64,000 nt of DNA. It comes from JANOSH01 sp031415695. Its GTDB lineage: Bacteria > Actinomycetota > Acidimicrobiia > Acidimicrobiales > Ilumatobacteraceae. Each line of letters opens with the position of its first letter. The first letter of the stretch is position 1. The stretch lies in NCBI GenBank assembly GCA_031415695.1, contig JANOSH010000037.1, positions 127,679 to 191,678 on the forward strand, read 5' to 3'. A program made the position numbers and the translations under genes. A model generated the notes under the pieces. It worked only from the letters and a program-made list of their open reading frames with translations. It did not search any database and was not told the DNA's origin. Shown piece after piece: positions 1-8,472 of the stretch.

Positions 1-327
1 GCACAAGCCGTGCCACCCCGACTGGCACACGAGTCATCCGGAGTCATGCTGGCAATGGCCGCTGCACTCCTGAACCGCGCCCAGACCGCGCTCGACTACG
101 ACCCACTCGCCAACTGCGTGCAAGTACCAACGTTGTTTGCCCTGGGGCCGGGACGCGCCGCTGTGGTGCGACTCGAACGGGGCGAAGGGACGCTGTTGCA
201 CTTGACTCCGGCGGCTGGGAACCGACCGAGCGCGTGGACCGATCTATGCTCGTCGCTCTTCGGTTTTCAACCCGGGTCGCCTGGCACTTTCGAGACACCT
301 ATCTCGTTATTACCCCAAAATAGCTAA
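1..327 (+). CDS. Hypothetical protein, C-terminal part (cut by left edge)
   Basis: The reading frame is open from base 1 to a TAA at 325-327, so the true start probably lies outside the window; the GTG at base 10 is only the first possible start inside it. The visible 105-108 residues have an alanine/leucine-rich stretch (MLAMAAALLNRAQTALDY) and a globular-looking C-terminus with no motif I recognise. It converges on the small minus-strand gene at 373-669 with a strong hairpin between them. It could be any family. The call rests on an open frame, G/C-rich third positions and the terminator placed directly after the stop. Confidence 0.5.
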   Translation, partial: AQAVPPRLAHESSGVMLAMAAALLNRAQTALDYDPLANCVQVPTLFALGPGRAAVVRLERGEGTLLHLTPAAGNRPSAWTDLCSSLFGFQPGSPGTFETPISLLPQNS

Positions 328-356
328 GCGCCCGGCAAGCAAGGCTGGCCGGGCGC
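328..356. terminator. Bidirectional hairpin terminator
   Basis: A perfect 9-bp stem, GCGCCCGGC at 328-336 and GCCGGGCGC at 348-356, encloses an 11-base loop. It begins right after the stop of the first gene and precedes the stop of the convergent gene at 373. There is no T-run, so intrinsic termination is inferred from the stem and its convergent position. Confidence 0.6.
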
Positions 357-372
357 TCGGGGGGCGGAGCTG

Positions 373-669
373 TTACTTGGCGGCCTTCTTGGCCTTTGGC
401 TCAGCCGCGACCGGTGCCACCTCACCGAGGAAGACCCGCTTGACGAACACGCGGTTGGCCGACTGAATCTTGCTGGCACGATTGAACATTTCGGCTGACA
501 CAATGTTGAGCTTGGGCAGCTTGGCGGTGTAGGGGAGGTTGAGCTCTGGCAGGCGGCCGATGGCGCGATTCGTGAGTTCTTCGGCCTTAGTCAGGGCAGA
601 GGTGCTGAACGAATCGGCCTTCTCGAAGAGGCGCTTGGAATCGAACTTCGGGAGCGAGATGGTAGGCAT
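373..669 (-). CDS. Small Lys/Ala-tailed hypothetical protein
   Basis: A 98-residue protein starting at ATG 669 (MPTISLPKFDSKRLFEK), chosen because AAAGGA lies about 8 bases upstream; the longer frame running back to 876 would cross the divergent promoter region. The middle is amphipathic and helical-looking (TSALTKAEELTNRAIGRLPEL) and the end is a basic Ala/Lys tail (EPKAKKAAK). That composition resembles phasin-like or HBHA-like surface and granule proteins, but no family can be assigned. It is divergent from the amidohydrolase and shares with it a region holding two strong dyads, which suggests joint regulation. Confidence 0.6.
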   Translation of the reverse strand: MPTISLPKFDSKRLFEKADSFSTSALTKAEELTNRAIGRLPELNLPYTAKLPKLNIVSAEMFNRASKIQSANRVFVKRVFLGEVAPVAAEPKAKKAAK

Positions 670-703
670 TGTGGGTCCTTTTTGCTTGCGAGGGGGTGGG
701 TCA

Positions 704-749
704 TGCTTGCAATAGTTAGCATATACAGGCCCGCTTACTATTGCAAGCA
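704..749. promoter_or_regulatory. 13-bp inverted repeat in divergent promoter region
   Basis: TGCTTGCAATAGT at 704-716 is repeated exactly in inverted form as ACTATTGCAAGCA at 737-749, with 20 bases between. It sits between the divergent genes starting at 669 (minus) and 809 (plus). Two separated, perfect 13-bp arms fit an operator for a dimeric regulator or a pair of regulator sites; the regulator is not evident in this window. Confidence 0.65.
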
Positions 750-758
750 CAATCTTTG

Positions 759-780
759 CGATGTGTCGACTGACACATCG
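759..780. promoter_or_regulatory. 22-bp palindrome, probable operator of the amidohydrolase gene
   Basis: CGATGTGTC (759-767) and GACACATCG (772-780) form perfect 9-bp arms around GACT. The site lies about 30 bases before the ATG at 809, a normal position for a repressor operator. The TGTC/GACA core is typical of TetR- or GntR-type operators, but the binding protein is unknown. Confidence 0.6.
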
Positions 781-808
781 CACCGCGATGCTCGGTAGCC
801 TTCGTCCT

Positions 809-2527
809 ATGTTCGACACGGTCATTACTGGTGGATTTGTCGTCGACGGTACGGGTGCTCCCGGCCGCATAGCCAACGTGGGTATCCGCGACGGTCAGGT
901 GGTGGCCATCGGCGACCTCGACGAACGGGCGGCACACACCATCGATGCTGCCGGCCGCGTTGTCGCGCCTGGCTTCGTCGACATTCACACGCATTACGAC
1001 GCTCAGGCATTCTGGGACGGCACCCTGTCTCCATCGCCTTTGCACGGTGTCACCACCGTGATTGGCGGCAACTGCGGATTCACACTCGCTCCCCTCTCCC
1101 CCGACCCCGACGACGGCGAATACCTCATGCACATGCTCTCGCGCGTCGAAGGCATGCCGATCGAGGCGTTGCAGGCCGGCGTGCCGTTCGATTGGTCCAC
1201 GACGGAACAGTTTCTCGACCGTCTCGATGGCACGCTCATGCCGAACGCTGGTTTCCTCATCGGGCACTCGGCGCTGCGCCGGGTGGTAATGAAAGATGCA
1301 GCCACGCAGCGCCATGCCACCGAGGCCGAGATCGAGCGCATGAAAGCACTGTTGCGAGACGGCCTGCGCGCCGGCGGTCTCGGGTTCTCGTCCACATGGT
1401 CAACGTCGCACAACGACCACAATGGCGATCCGGTGCCGTCACGTGCTGCTAGCCGCGACGAGGTGCTTGCACTCTGCGCCGTCACCGGCGAGTTCCCGGG
1501 AACCACGCTCGAGTTCATTCCCCAGGTCGGCGAGATGACGGCCCAAAGCATGGATCTCATGTCGCACATGAGCGCTGTAGCCAATCGGCCGCTCAACTGG
1601 AACTTTCTGCAGGTGTACGCCCAGAACATTGCCTTCCAAGACCACCAGCTGTCCACCTACGAGTACGCCGCGGAGCGCGGTGGCAAGGTCATTGCCCTCA
1701 CGCTCCCCGACAGCTTTCGCATCCGTCTGAACTTCCGATCTGGCTTCGTGCTCGACATTCTGAACGGCTGGGATCGGCTCATGGCTCTCCCTCCCGCCCA
1801 GAAGCTGGCCATGATGCGCGACCCCGCTGGACGCGCCCGCATGGACGAACTGGCCCAAGCCACCGAAGGTTCAGTCCGCTCCATCGGGAATTGGGGCAAC
1901 TACACCCTCGTCGAGACCTTCACGCCCGAATACCAACCGTTCATCGGCCAGGCCATCGGCGCTATCGCAACCACGCTCGGCAAGTCGGCATGGGAGGCGC
2001 TAGCCGACATTGTGGTCGCCGACGAGCTACGCACCTCTATCGCCAGCGTCGACCGTGGTCAGGACGACGCAACCTGGCAGCGACGGCTCGAAATATGGCG
2101 AGACCCACGAGCACTCATCGGCGCGTCCGATGCCGGAGCTCACCTAGACATGATCGACTCGTTTGCGCTCTCCACTCTGTTGCTGTCCAAAGCTGTGCGC
2201 GAACGCCGATTACTGCCGGTAGAAGAAGCAGTGCACTACCTCACCGGTGCACCTGCCGCGCTGTACGGGCTGAAGAACCGCGGTCATCTCGGCATCGGTC
2301 GACCCGCCGACATCGTAGTGCTCGACATGGACACAATTTCTGCTGGCGAACTCCACACACGCTTCGACCTGCCTACCGGCGCCGGTCGCCTATTCAGCCA
2401 GCCCGACGGCGTCGACCACGTCATCATCAACGGCGCGCACTGTGTCGAGGGTGGCGAACTCACCGATGCCCGGCCCGGTTCCATGATCCGCTCAGGTACC
2501 GATACCAACACGGTCACCGCTCGCTAG
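809..2527 (+). CDS. Amidohydrolase, D-aminoacylase-like (amidohydrolase 3 family)
   Basis: A 572-residue metal-dependent hydrolase of the N-acyl-D-amino-acid deacylase type, likely cytoplasmic, cleaving an amide or acyl bond of an unidentified substrate. The N-terminal beta-sandwich (MFDTVITGGFVVDGTG) leads into the metal-binding HTHYD at residues 60-64, then GGNCGFT near 87-92, and the late SDAGAH motif at 440-445. The C-terminal GRPADIVVLD segment closes the composite sandwich domain. ATG 809 is chosen over an in-frame ATG at 761 because the earlier one lies inside a palindromic operator and family members begin at the DTVITGG strand. An MFS exporter follows after one base, so the two are probably co-transcribed. 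Confidence 0.85.
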   Translation: MFDTVITGGFVVDGTGAPGRIANVGIRDGQVVAIGDLDERAAHTIDAAGRVVAPGFVDIHTHYDAQAFWDGTLSPSPLHGVTTVIGGNCGFTLAPLSPDPDDGEYLMHMLSRVEGMPIEALQAGVPFDWSTTEQFLDRLDGTLMPNAGFLIGHSALRRVVMKDAATQRHATEAEIERMKALLRDGLRAGGLGFSSTWSTSHNDHNGDPVPSRAASRDEVLALCAVTGEFPGTTLEFIPQVGEMTAQSMDLMSHMSAVANRPLNWNFLQVYAQNIAFQDHQLSTYEYAAERGGKVIALTLPDSFRIRLNFRSGFVLDILNGWDRLMALPPAQKLAMMRDPAGRARMDELAQATEGSVRSIGNWGNYTLVETFTPEYQPFIGQAIGAIATTLGKSAWEALADIVVADELRTSIASVDRGQDDATWQRRLEIWRDPRALIGASDAGAHLDMIDSFALSTLLLSKAVRERRLLPVEEAVHYLTGAPAALYGLKNRGHLGIGRPADIVVLDMDTISAGELHTRFDLPTGAGRLFSQPDGVDHVIINGAHCVEGGELTDARPGSMIRSGTDTNTVTAR

Positions 2528-2528
2528 T

Positions 2529-3758
2529 GTGGTGTCGGGTCTATTCGTTGACCTGACGCCGCTACGCGAGTCCTCGGCGTTCCGGCGGTATTTCACGGGA
2601 CAGGCCGTCTCGCTCATAGGGAGCCAATTCACCGTTGTCGCCCTTCGGTACCAAGTGTTCCAACTCACCGGATCTACGCTCGCCGTTGGCCTACTGGCGA
2701 TTGTCCAGCTTGTCCCGCTGCTGGTTTCGGCTATCGGGTTAGGGCAGCTTGCCGACGCCTTTGACCGCCGCAAGATCCTGCTCGTCACTCAGATCACCCT
2801 GGCCTTCTGCAGCGTGTTACTCGCCGTCAACGGCCGACTCGATTCGCCTCGCCTTTGGGCGGTGTTCGTGTTGGGGGCAGTCTCGTCGTTTGCGGTCGGT
2901 GTCGACTGGCCGACACGATCGGCGTTCGTTTCCCGCATGGTCGGACCCGCGCTATTGCCGGGTGCAATCGCCATCAACTCGTTGCTATTCAACCTGACCG
3001 CGGTTGTCGGTCCAATCCTCGCCGGGTTCGTCGTGGCATGGTCGGTCTCGACGGCTTACCTCGTCGATGCGCTCACCTACGTCGGGCTCTTCGGCCTGCT
3101 GGTTGGCATCGCCGCCCAGCCGGCTGTCGGCGATGTGACGTTCGGATTTGCAGCCGTCACCGATGGCCTGCGGTATGTCAAGCGAAACCGGCTACTGCAG
3201 TCAACGTTCGTCGCCGACCTCGGAGCCATGATCTTTGGTGCGCCTGACGCTCTGTTCCCAGCAATGGCCACCAACGTGTTTGGCGGAGGAGCCCGAACGT
3301 ACGGGCTGCTTCAAGCGGCGCCGGGCGCAGGTGCGCTGGTTGCCGCCGCACTATCAGGATGGACCACACGCATCAAACGACGCGGAATGGCTGTCATATG
3401 GTCGATCGTGGTGTGGGGCTTGGCCATCACCGGCTTCGGCCTCACCAGGTCTCTTTGGGTCGCACTCGTGTGCCTCGCCATTGCCGGCGCCGCCGACGCT
3501 GTGTCGGCGGTTTTTCGCATCACGATTGTGCAGACGACCACGCCCGATGAATACCGGGGACGACTAAGCGCAATCTTTGTTGCAGTCGTGCGCGGCGGAC
3601 CGCGTGTCGGCGAGTTCGAATCGGGATTTGCGGCGTCGTTCGGCGGGTTGCAGTTCGCAGCGTGGACAGGCGGCCTTGCGTGTATCGCGTGGATCGCCGT
3701 CACAGCACAGATGTATCCGGAGCTTCGGGCCTATACAGACGACGAGCCCGCGGACTGA
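2529..3758 (+). CDS. MFS transporter, EntS-like
   Basis: A 409-residue major facilitator protein with about 12 hydrophobic segments. It begins at GTG 2529 directly after the amidohydrolase stop, which implies translational coupling. Cytoplasmic loop 2-3 carries GQLADAFDRRK, the MFS motif A equivalent. The N-terminal LRESSAFRRYFTGQAVSLIG resembles the EntS/MFS_3 group of siderophore and drug exporters. Its substrate is unknown; pairing with the amidohydrolase suggests it may move that enzyme's substrate or product. Its stop is one base from that of the convergent VOC gene. Confidence 0.85.
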   Translation: MVSGLFVDLTPLRESSAFRRYFTGQAVSLIGSQFTVVALRYQVFQLTGSTLAVGLLAIVQLVPLLVSAIGLGQLADAFDRRKILLVTQITLAFCSVLLAVNGRLDSPRLWAVFVLGAVSSFAVGVDWPTRSAFVSRMVGPALLPGAIAINSLLFNLTAVVGPILAGFVVAWSVSTAYLVDALTYVGLFGLLVGIAAQPAVGDVTFGFAAVTDGLRYVKRNRLLQSTFVADLGAMIFGAPDALFPAMATNVFGGGARTYGLLQAAPGAGALVAAALSGWTTRIKRRGMAVIWSIVVWGLAITGFGLTRSLWVALVCLAIAGAADAVSAVFRITIVQTTTPDEYRGRLSAIFVAVVRGGPRVGEFESGFAASFGGLQFAAWTGGLACIAWIAVTAQMYPELRAYTDDEPAD

Positions 3759-3759
3759 A

Positions 3760-4302
3760 CTACCGCTTTTCGGTAAGACGCACGCGCTGCAAAAACGGGC
3801 TGTCTCCCGGACGCCAGAGCTCGTGGGCGCGACGCCACGTGGCGAAGGCACCCAGGATGTGGGGCGGGTCACCATGGATTTCGGTAAATCCACCGGTGAC
3901 CGAGCGCGTGTCGAAATAGCTTGCATCAACACCGTCGGCGTGCAGTTCGCACGAAGCATCGAAGCCCATGTCGAGTAGACGCTGACGGGCAGCCGGGAAG
4001 TCGTCGACCAGGTAGGCAATATGGTGATACCCCTCTTGCCCGTTGTCGTACATATCGCGATAGATCGACGGCGTGTCGTCGTGCTGCTGAATGAACTGAA
4101 TCATCATGTCGCCGAGATACCCGAACGCGTACGAAACATCGGCTTCCTGGTCGGTACCGCGATAGCTAAACGTGTCGGTCTTGTGATGGTGGGTCGTCAC
4201 AAACGGACCGGCACCGAAAAGCTCGCTCCACTTGCGGATAGACGAATCTAGATCATTGACGAGGTAGGCGGTTTGGAACAACGGATACGTCTGGAACGTC
4301 AT
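3760..4302 (-). CDS. VOC (glyoxalase/dioxygenase superfamily) protein
   Basis: A 180-residue vicinal-oxygen-chelate protein. The first beta-alpha-beta-beta-beta unit includes FQTAYLVNDLDSSIRKWSELFGAGPF; the second includes EGYHHIAYLVDDFPAARQRLLDMGF. His in YHHIAYLV and Glu in GGFTEIHGD are the likely metal ligands. Proteins of this group handle small aldehydes, methylmalonyl-CoA or aromatic substrates; the specific reaction cannot be read here. ATG 4302 is chosen over a GTG six bases upstream. Convergent with the MFS gene with a one-base gap, and divergent from the secreted CHRD protein. Confidence 0.75.
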   Translation of the reverse strand: MTFQTYPLFQTAYLVNDLDSSIRKWSELFGAGPFVTTHHHKTDTFSYRGTDQEADVSYAFGYLGDMMIQFIQQHDDTPSIYRDMYDNGQEGYHHIAYLVDDFPAARQRLLDMGFDASCELHADGVDASYFDTRSVTGGFTEIHGDPPHILGAFATWRRAHELWRPGDSPFLQRVRLTEKR

Positions 4303-4443
4303 GACCACGAGTCCACCACGTGGGCCAGCTCAAGGCACCACGGAGCCCGAACACGACCCGATGCATCTTCATTGCGGGCCGCTGTTAAGGTTCGCTCGCG
4401 GGCAGTCAGAATTTCAACGCAGAATCTCTCCAGGAGGAAAGCA

Positions 4444-5328
4444 ATGAACAGGAAATCCCTTGCCGCTGTGGTCGTAGTTGGCTTGACCGCCGCTGTTGCC
4501 ATACCGAGCCTCGCCAGCGGAAACGAACGGCGAATCATAGGAAGTTTGAGTAGTATGCAAGCCGCAGAAACGCCGTACACAACGCGGCTCAGCGGTGCCG
4601 CCGAAAGTCCGGTCGGCGACCCCGATGGCGCCGGTGCGGCAGCCATCTCATTCGCCAACCTGTCAGCGACGGAAACCGAGATTTGCTGGGACGTGAACTA
4701 CAGCGCTATCGCAGCCGCCACGGCAGCACATATTCATCGTGGCGTCGCTGGCGTGAACGGAGCCGTTGTTGTCGCGTTAGTGGGGGTCGCTGCGACCTCG
4801 GCTAAGGGTTGCGTCCCCGTGGACCCAGCCCTAGCCGCCGAAATCGAGGCCACGCCTGCAGGGTTCTACGTCAACGTGCACAACGCCGAATTCCCGGGTG
4901 GTGCCATGCGCGGGCAGCTCGCGAAAGGACCGGCGGCAACGGGAAGCCTGCATTTCTTGCCGACCCCGCTTCGAGCCTACGACTCGCGCGTCACGGGGCA
5001 GACCAAGCTTGCGGCCGGAACAACCCGGACGGTCAGCTTGGCTAACGGTAAAGACCTGGCCGATGCGACCTCTATTGCCGTGCCACCCGGGGCAACCGGT
5101 GCTGTCGTGACATTGACTGCCACGCAGACCACAGGTCCCGACGGGTTCTTGAAGCTCTACAGCGCCACGAGCACCGAACCGGCAACGAGCAGCATCAACT
5201 GGTCGGCAGCCAACCAGCACATTGCGGTCAGCACCCAGGTGGCCGTAGATGCCACAGGGCAGGTGAAGGTCACCACCGGTGGCACATCGACTCACTTCAT
5301 TATCGACGTGATCGGCTACTACTACTAG
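4444..5328 (+). CDS. Secreted CHRD-domain protein
   Basis: A 294-residue exported protein. The start ATG 4444 has a near-ideal AGGAGG at 4432-4437. Residues 1-25 form a signal peptide (basic MNRK, hydrophobic VVVVGLTAAVAIPSLA). A CHRD domain follows (about 45-165: TTRLSGAAESPVGDPDGAGAA, AHIHRGVAGVNGAVV, VNVHNAEFPGGAMRGQL). The C-terminal domain from about 170 (LRAYDSR, PPGATGAVVTLTATQT, SSINWSA, ending IIDVIGYYY) is a beta-rich module I know from secreted Acidimicrobiia proteins. The function of either domain is not established; a cell-surface adhesive or binding role is inference. A long hairpin terminator follows, so it is monocistronic. Confidence 0.8.
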   Translation: MNRKSLAAVVVVGLTAAVAIPSLASGNERRIIGSLSSMQAAETPYTTRLSGAAESPVGDPDGAGAAAISFANLSATETEICWDVNYSAIAAATAAHIHRGVAGVNGAVVVALVGVAATSAKGCVPVDPALAAEIEATPAGFYVNVHNAEFPGGAMRGQLAKGPAATGSLHFLPTPLRAYDSRVTGQTKLAAGTTRTVSLANGKDLADATSIAVPPGATGAVVTLTATQTTGPDGFLKLYSATSTEPATSSINWSAANQHIAVSTQVAVDATGQVKVTTGGTSTHFIIDVIGYYY

Positions 5329-5345
5329 ACCGGCCGGGGGTGAAT

Positions 5346-5373
5346 GGCGAGGCATCCAGTCGGATGCCTCGCC
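5346..5373 (+). terminator. 12-bp-stem terminator after the CHRD gene
   Basis: GGCGAGGCATCC (5346-5357) and GGATGCCTCGCC (5362-5373) pair perfectly around a four-base loop, 18 bases after the stop codon. The following sequence, TAATGA, lacks a full T-tract, but stem strength and position support termination. Confidence 0.75.
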
Positions 5374-5404
5374 TAATGACCCGCTAAGGCGCGAAGATCG
5401 CGAC

Positions 5405-6613
5405 ATGACACATCCAAGCGTGATCGAGGCCCAAGCGTTCCTAACAGAGCATTGGTCCTCGTCGGTCGACCGTCGGGACTGGCGTGAAAAGGTTGTCGAC
5501 GCGGGGTGGGCTGCGCTTCGTTGGCCCACAGCGTGGCATGGCCGCGGCCTCGCTGACGACCGAGCGCGGCTCGTAGAAGCTGCCTTTGCCGAAGCGGGCG
5601 CACCCGGACCAGGCCAGGATGTGTACAACCTGTGGGCCGGAACCATGCTCGCCCATGGTAGCGACGAACTTCGGGCCAGGTACCTGCGTCGCCTATTGCT
5701 CGACGACATAGCAATGTGTCTTTTGTACTCCGAACCCGGCGCCGGCTCCGATCTTGCGGGCATTCGCACGACGGCCGTTCGAGATGGCGACGAATGGGTC
5801 ATCAACGGCCAGAAGGTTTGGACGTCAGGCGCTATGAACGCCGACTTCGGAATGCTCATTGCCCGTACCGATTGGGATCAGCCCAAGCACCGGGGCATCA
5901 CGTTCTTTTGGTTTCCAATGCACCAGCCCGGTGTCGAGATCCGGCCGTTACGACAAGCAACGGGAGACTCGCGATTCAATGAGGTGTTCATTACCGGTGC
6001 CCGGGTGCATGACTCGCACCGTCTCGGTGAAGCGGGCAACGGATGGCTTGTACTGCAGACCGCGCTCGCCTACGAGCGTGCAGTCATGGGCGTGTCGGGC
6101 CCGCGTACCAAGAAGGACAGCGACGAGCCCGACGGAGCGACGAGCGCGGCTCATGGCAAGATCCCGAGCCCCGACCTTTCGCTCATCGAGCTTGCGCAGT
6201 CGGTGGGAAGGGCGAACGACGCTCAGGTTCGCCAATCGCTTGCTCGGCTTCATGCCATGCGAACCGTCAACGATTGGAACGGCGTACGAGCCAAAGCCGA
6301 AATGAAGGCGGGCGGGTCGTCGCCGGTGGCGTCGCTCGGCAAGCTCGCAATGTCGGGCATCTTGCATTATGCCGGTCGGGTGCAGGGGCATCTGTTGGGT
6401 ATGGAAGCCACGCTTGATGGCAATGCGAACCCCCGAGCACGCGACGCTAACTACTCGCAGCTGAACGCCTATTTCACATCGATCGGTGGTGGAACCGATC
6501 AGATTCAGCGAAACATTATTGGTGAGCGCTTGTTGGGTCTTCCTCGCGAACCCGAAATGGACAAAGCAGTGCCGTTTCGAGACGTGCGCGCATCAGCCAG
6601 CCCGAACTCATGA
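5405..6613 (+). CDS. Acyl-CoA dehydrogenase family protein
   Basis: A 402-residue FAD enzyme of acyl-CoA beta-oxidation type. The FAD/substrate region reads CLLYSEPGAGSDLAGIRTTA followed by WVINGQKVWTSGAM. The C-terminal helical domain ends YFTSIGGGTDQIQRNIIGERLLGLP. At the place where short- and medium-chain enzymes have the catalytic Glu in an EGT motif this protein has GGT, so the base, if present, lies elsewhere, as in the FadE branch used for unusual CoA esters. Substrate unknown. The gene is preceded by a strong terminator and stands alone. Confidence 0.85.
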   Translation: MTHPSVIEAQAFLTEHWSSSVDRRDWREKVVDAGWAALRWPTAWHGRGLADDRARLVEAAFAEAGAPGPGQDVYNLWAGTMLAHGSDELRARYLRRLLLDDIAMCLLYSEPGAGSDLAGIRTTAVRDGDEWVINGQKVWTSGAMNADFGMLIARTDWDQPKHRGITFFWFPMHQPGVEIRPLRQATGDSRFNEVFITGARVHDSHRLGEAGNGWLVLQTALAYERAVMGVSGPRTKKDSDEPDGATSAAHGKIPSPDLSLIELAQSVGRANDAQVRQSLARLHAMRTVNDWNGVRAKAEMKAGGSSPVASLGKLAMSGILHYAGRVQGHLLGMEATLDGNANPRARDANYSQLNAYFTSIGGGTDQIQRNIIGERLLGLPREPEMDKAVPFRDVRASASPNS

Positions 6614-6650
6614 GACGGGACCGGCCGAGACCCAATCGCCCGTTCCAGAC

Positions 6651-6899
6651 TCAGAGGCCTTCGAGAGTGGCATCCCAGCCATTGGCGGCTCGGATGAGGT
6701 CGGGGCCGGCCATCAACACTGCGAGTCGCATCCGAACCTCATACTCAGTGGCGTTCGGGTAGCGCTGCTTGATTCCCGTGCGAGCTAAGGCAATGCATGT
6801 CCGCGACAAGGCGTGTACGACGTTGGCCTTTTCGGTAGTGCTCATCGCTCGTACGCGCTCCAACATTAATTCATCGACAATCGCATGCGTGTCAGACAT
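6651..6899 (-). CDS. Small helical hypothetical protein
   Basis: An 82-residue protein (MSDTHAIVDELMLERVRAMS...) predicted from composition to be mostly helical, with no recognised motif and no membrane segment. ATG 6899 is preferred over an ATG seven codons upstream because the extra residues look like leader. The sequence YPNATEYEVRMRLAVLMAG resembles short uncharacterised actinobacterial proteins. It sits between a convergent acyl-CoA dehydrogenase and a same-strand alcohol dehydrogenase whose stop is 44 bases away. Confidence 0.5.
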   Translation of the reverse strand: MSDTHAIVDELMLERVRAMSTTEKANVVHALSRTCIALARTGIKQRYPNATEYEVRMRLAVLMAGPDLIRAANGWDATLEGL

Positions 6900-6942
6900 C
6901 GGCAAACTCTTCGAACGCACGCCCCCAGACTAGCGGCGGCAC

Positions 6943-8025
6943 CTAGAAGATGATGACGCTTCGGGCCACCGAACCGGTTTTCATGGTGGCGAAACCCTCG
7001 TTGATCTGATCGAGCGCAATACGTTCGCTTACCAGTTCGTCGAGCTTGAGCCGACCCTGCATGTACAGATCGATATAGCGGGGCATATCGACCCGAAAGC
7101 GGTTCGAACCCATGTTGGACCCTTGGATCTTCTTCTCGGACAGTAGCTCGATGCCGTGGATTTCGATCTTGGTGCCCACCGGGATCATGCCAATGACGGT
7201 TGCGGTGCCGCCTGACGCCAACATCTTGAAAGCTTGCTCAGCCGCCGTCTTGGCGCCAATTGCCTCGAAGCTGTACTCGACGCCGCCTTTCGTCAGTTCC
7301 TTCACCGCGGCCACTGCGTCGACCTGGGACCCGTCGATAACATCGGTCGCGCCAAACGTTTGAGCAAGTTCGAGCTTCGCCGGATTCAGATCGATGGCGA
7401 TAATGCGACCTGCGCCAGCGAGGCGAGCACCCTGAATACAGTTGAGCCCAATACCGCCGCAACCAAGTACGGCGACGGTGGACCCTGGCTCGATGGCCGC
7501 AGTACGGAATACCGCACCGAGACCAGTGGTCACCCCGCAACCAATCAGTGCGGCACGGTCAAGAGGCATGTCGTTGTCGATCTTGACCAGCGCGTGTTCG
7601 TGGATGAGCATCTGCTCGGCGAAACTGGACAATCGCATGAACTGGTGAACATGCTCGCCATTGCAGCTCAGCCGGGGCGACTGGCCAGTACCGCGCTCGA
7701 GCACTTGGCGGTTGCTGCACAGGGCCAGGCGACCGGTGAGGCAATAGTCGCACCCACCGCAGTACGCCGACAGGCACGTAATGACGTGATCGCCTGGCTG
7801 TACATAGGTGACGCCCTCGCCGACCATTTCCACTATGCCAGCCGACTCGTGACCCAGGATCACTGGAAGTGCATGTGGGTATAACGCCTCCATGAAATGC
7901 AGATCGGAGTGGCACAGGCCGGCGGCCTTGGTCTGGACAAGCACCTCGCCCGGGCCGGGCTTGTCGACTCGAACGTCGAGGATATCGAGGTGGCCTGGTG
8001 CGGATTGGAGAACGGCTGCGCGCAT
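6943..8025 (-). CDS. Zn-dependent alcohol dehydrogenase
   Basis: A 360-residue medium-chain dehydrogenase/reductase. The catalytic zinc site has Cys38 (LCHSDLH) and His59-Glu60 (GHESAG). The structural zinc is bound by Cys89, Cys92, Cys95 and Cys103 (YCGGCDYC...LC). The nucleotide fold has VLGCGGIGLNCIQGA and an acidic AIDLNP, favouring NAD(H). Length and the loop between the zinc sites fit the class III-like branch common in actinobacteria. It would oxidise alcohols or reduce aldehydes or ketones in the surrounding catabolic gene set. It is divergent from the GFA-family gene with only 32 bases between starts. Confidence 0.85.
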   Translation of the reverse strand: MRAAVLQSAPGHLDILDVRVDKPGPGEVLVQTKAAGLCHSDLHFMEALYPHALPVILGHESAGIVEMVGEGVTYVQPGDHVITCLSAYCGGCDYCLTGRLALCSNRQVLERGTGQSPRLSCNGEHVHQFMRLSSFAEQMLIHEHALVKIDNDMPLDRAALIGCGVTTGLGAVFRTAAIEPGSTVAVLGCGGIGLNCIQGARLAGAGRIIAIDLNPAKLELAQTFGATDVIDGSQVDAVAAVKELTKGGVEYSFEAIGAKTAAEQAFKMLASGGTATVIGMIPVGTKIEIHGIELLSEKKIQGSNMGSNRFRVDMPRYIDLYMQGRLKLDELVSERIALDQINEGFATMKTGSVARSVIIF

Positions 8026-8057
8026 ATCTGCAGTCTGCCACGACTAGCTTGCCGGGT

Positions 8058-8450
8058 ATGACGGCAACGGGACGATGTGAGTGCAGCGGCGTTCGGTACA
8101 GCGTGAAGGGCCCGTTGCGAGACGTGTTCAACTGTCATTGCGGCCGATGCAGGCGGATCACGGGCCACTACCTCGCGGCTACTGCTGCCCCCGCCGACAT
8201 GGTGACGTTCCAGGCCGAAGAAACGCTGGCGTGGTACTCACCAGACGGGTCAGTCCAATACGGGTTCTGCAAACGATGCGGGTCAACATTGTTCTGGCGG
8301 ACCTCTCAAAGTGACCCGCTGTTACGCATCACCGCAGGAACGCTCGATGGGCCAACCGGATTGACCACCACCAAAGCCTGGTGGGTGGCCGAGGCCGGCG
8401 ACTATCACGAACGCCAAGCGGGCCTGACCGAATGTGCGTACGAGGACTAG
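8058..8450 (+). CDS. GFA-family zinc protein (CENP-V/Gfa fold)
   Basis: A 130-residue protein of the family named for glutathione-dependent formaldehyde-activating enzyme. It carries paired cysteine motifs CECSGVRY, NCHCGRCRRITG and CKRCGSTLFW, which bind two zinc ions. Start ATG 8058 matches family N-termini (MTATGRCECSGV). Actinobacteria generally lack glutathione, so the enzymatic name may not apply; most members are uncharacterised. The neighbouring zinc alcohol dehydrogenase, divergently encoded, may hint at aldehyde handling, which is inference. Confidence 0.8.
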   Translation: MTATGRCECSGVRYSVKGPLRDVFNCHCGRCRRITGHYLAATAAPADMVTFQAEETLAWYSPDGSVQYGFCKRCGSTLFWRTSQSDPLLRITAGTLDGPTGLTTTKAWWVAEAGDYHERQAGLTECAYED

Positions 8451-8472
8451 TCGCGTCGTAGGCTCGATCGTC

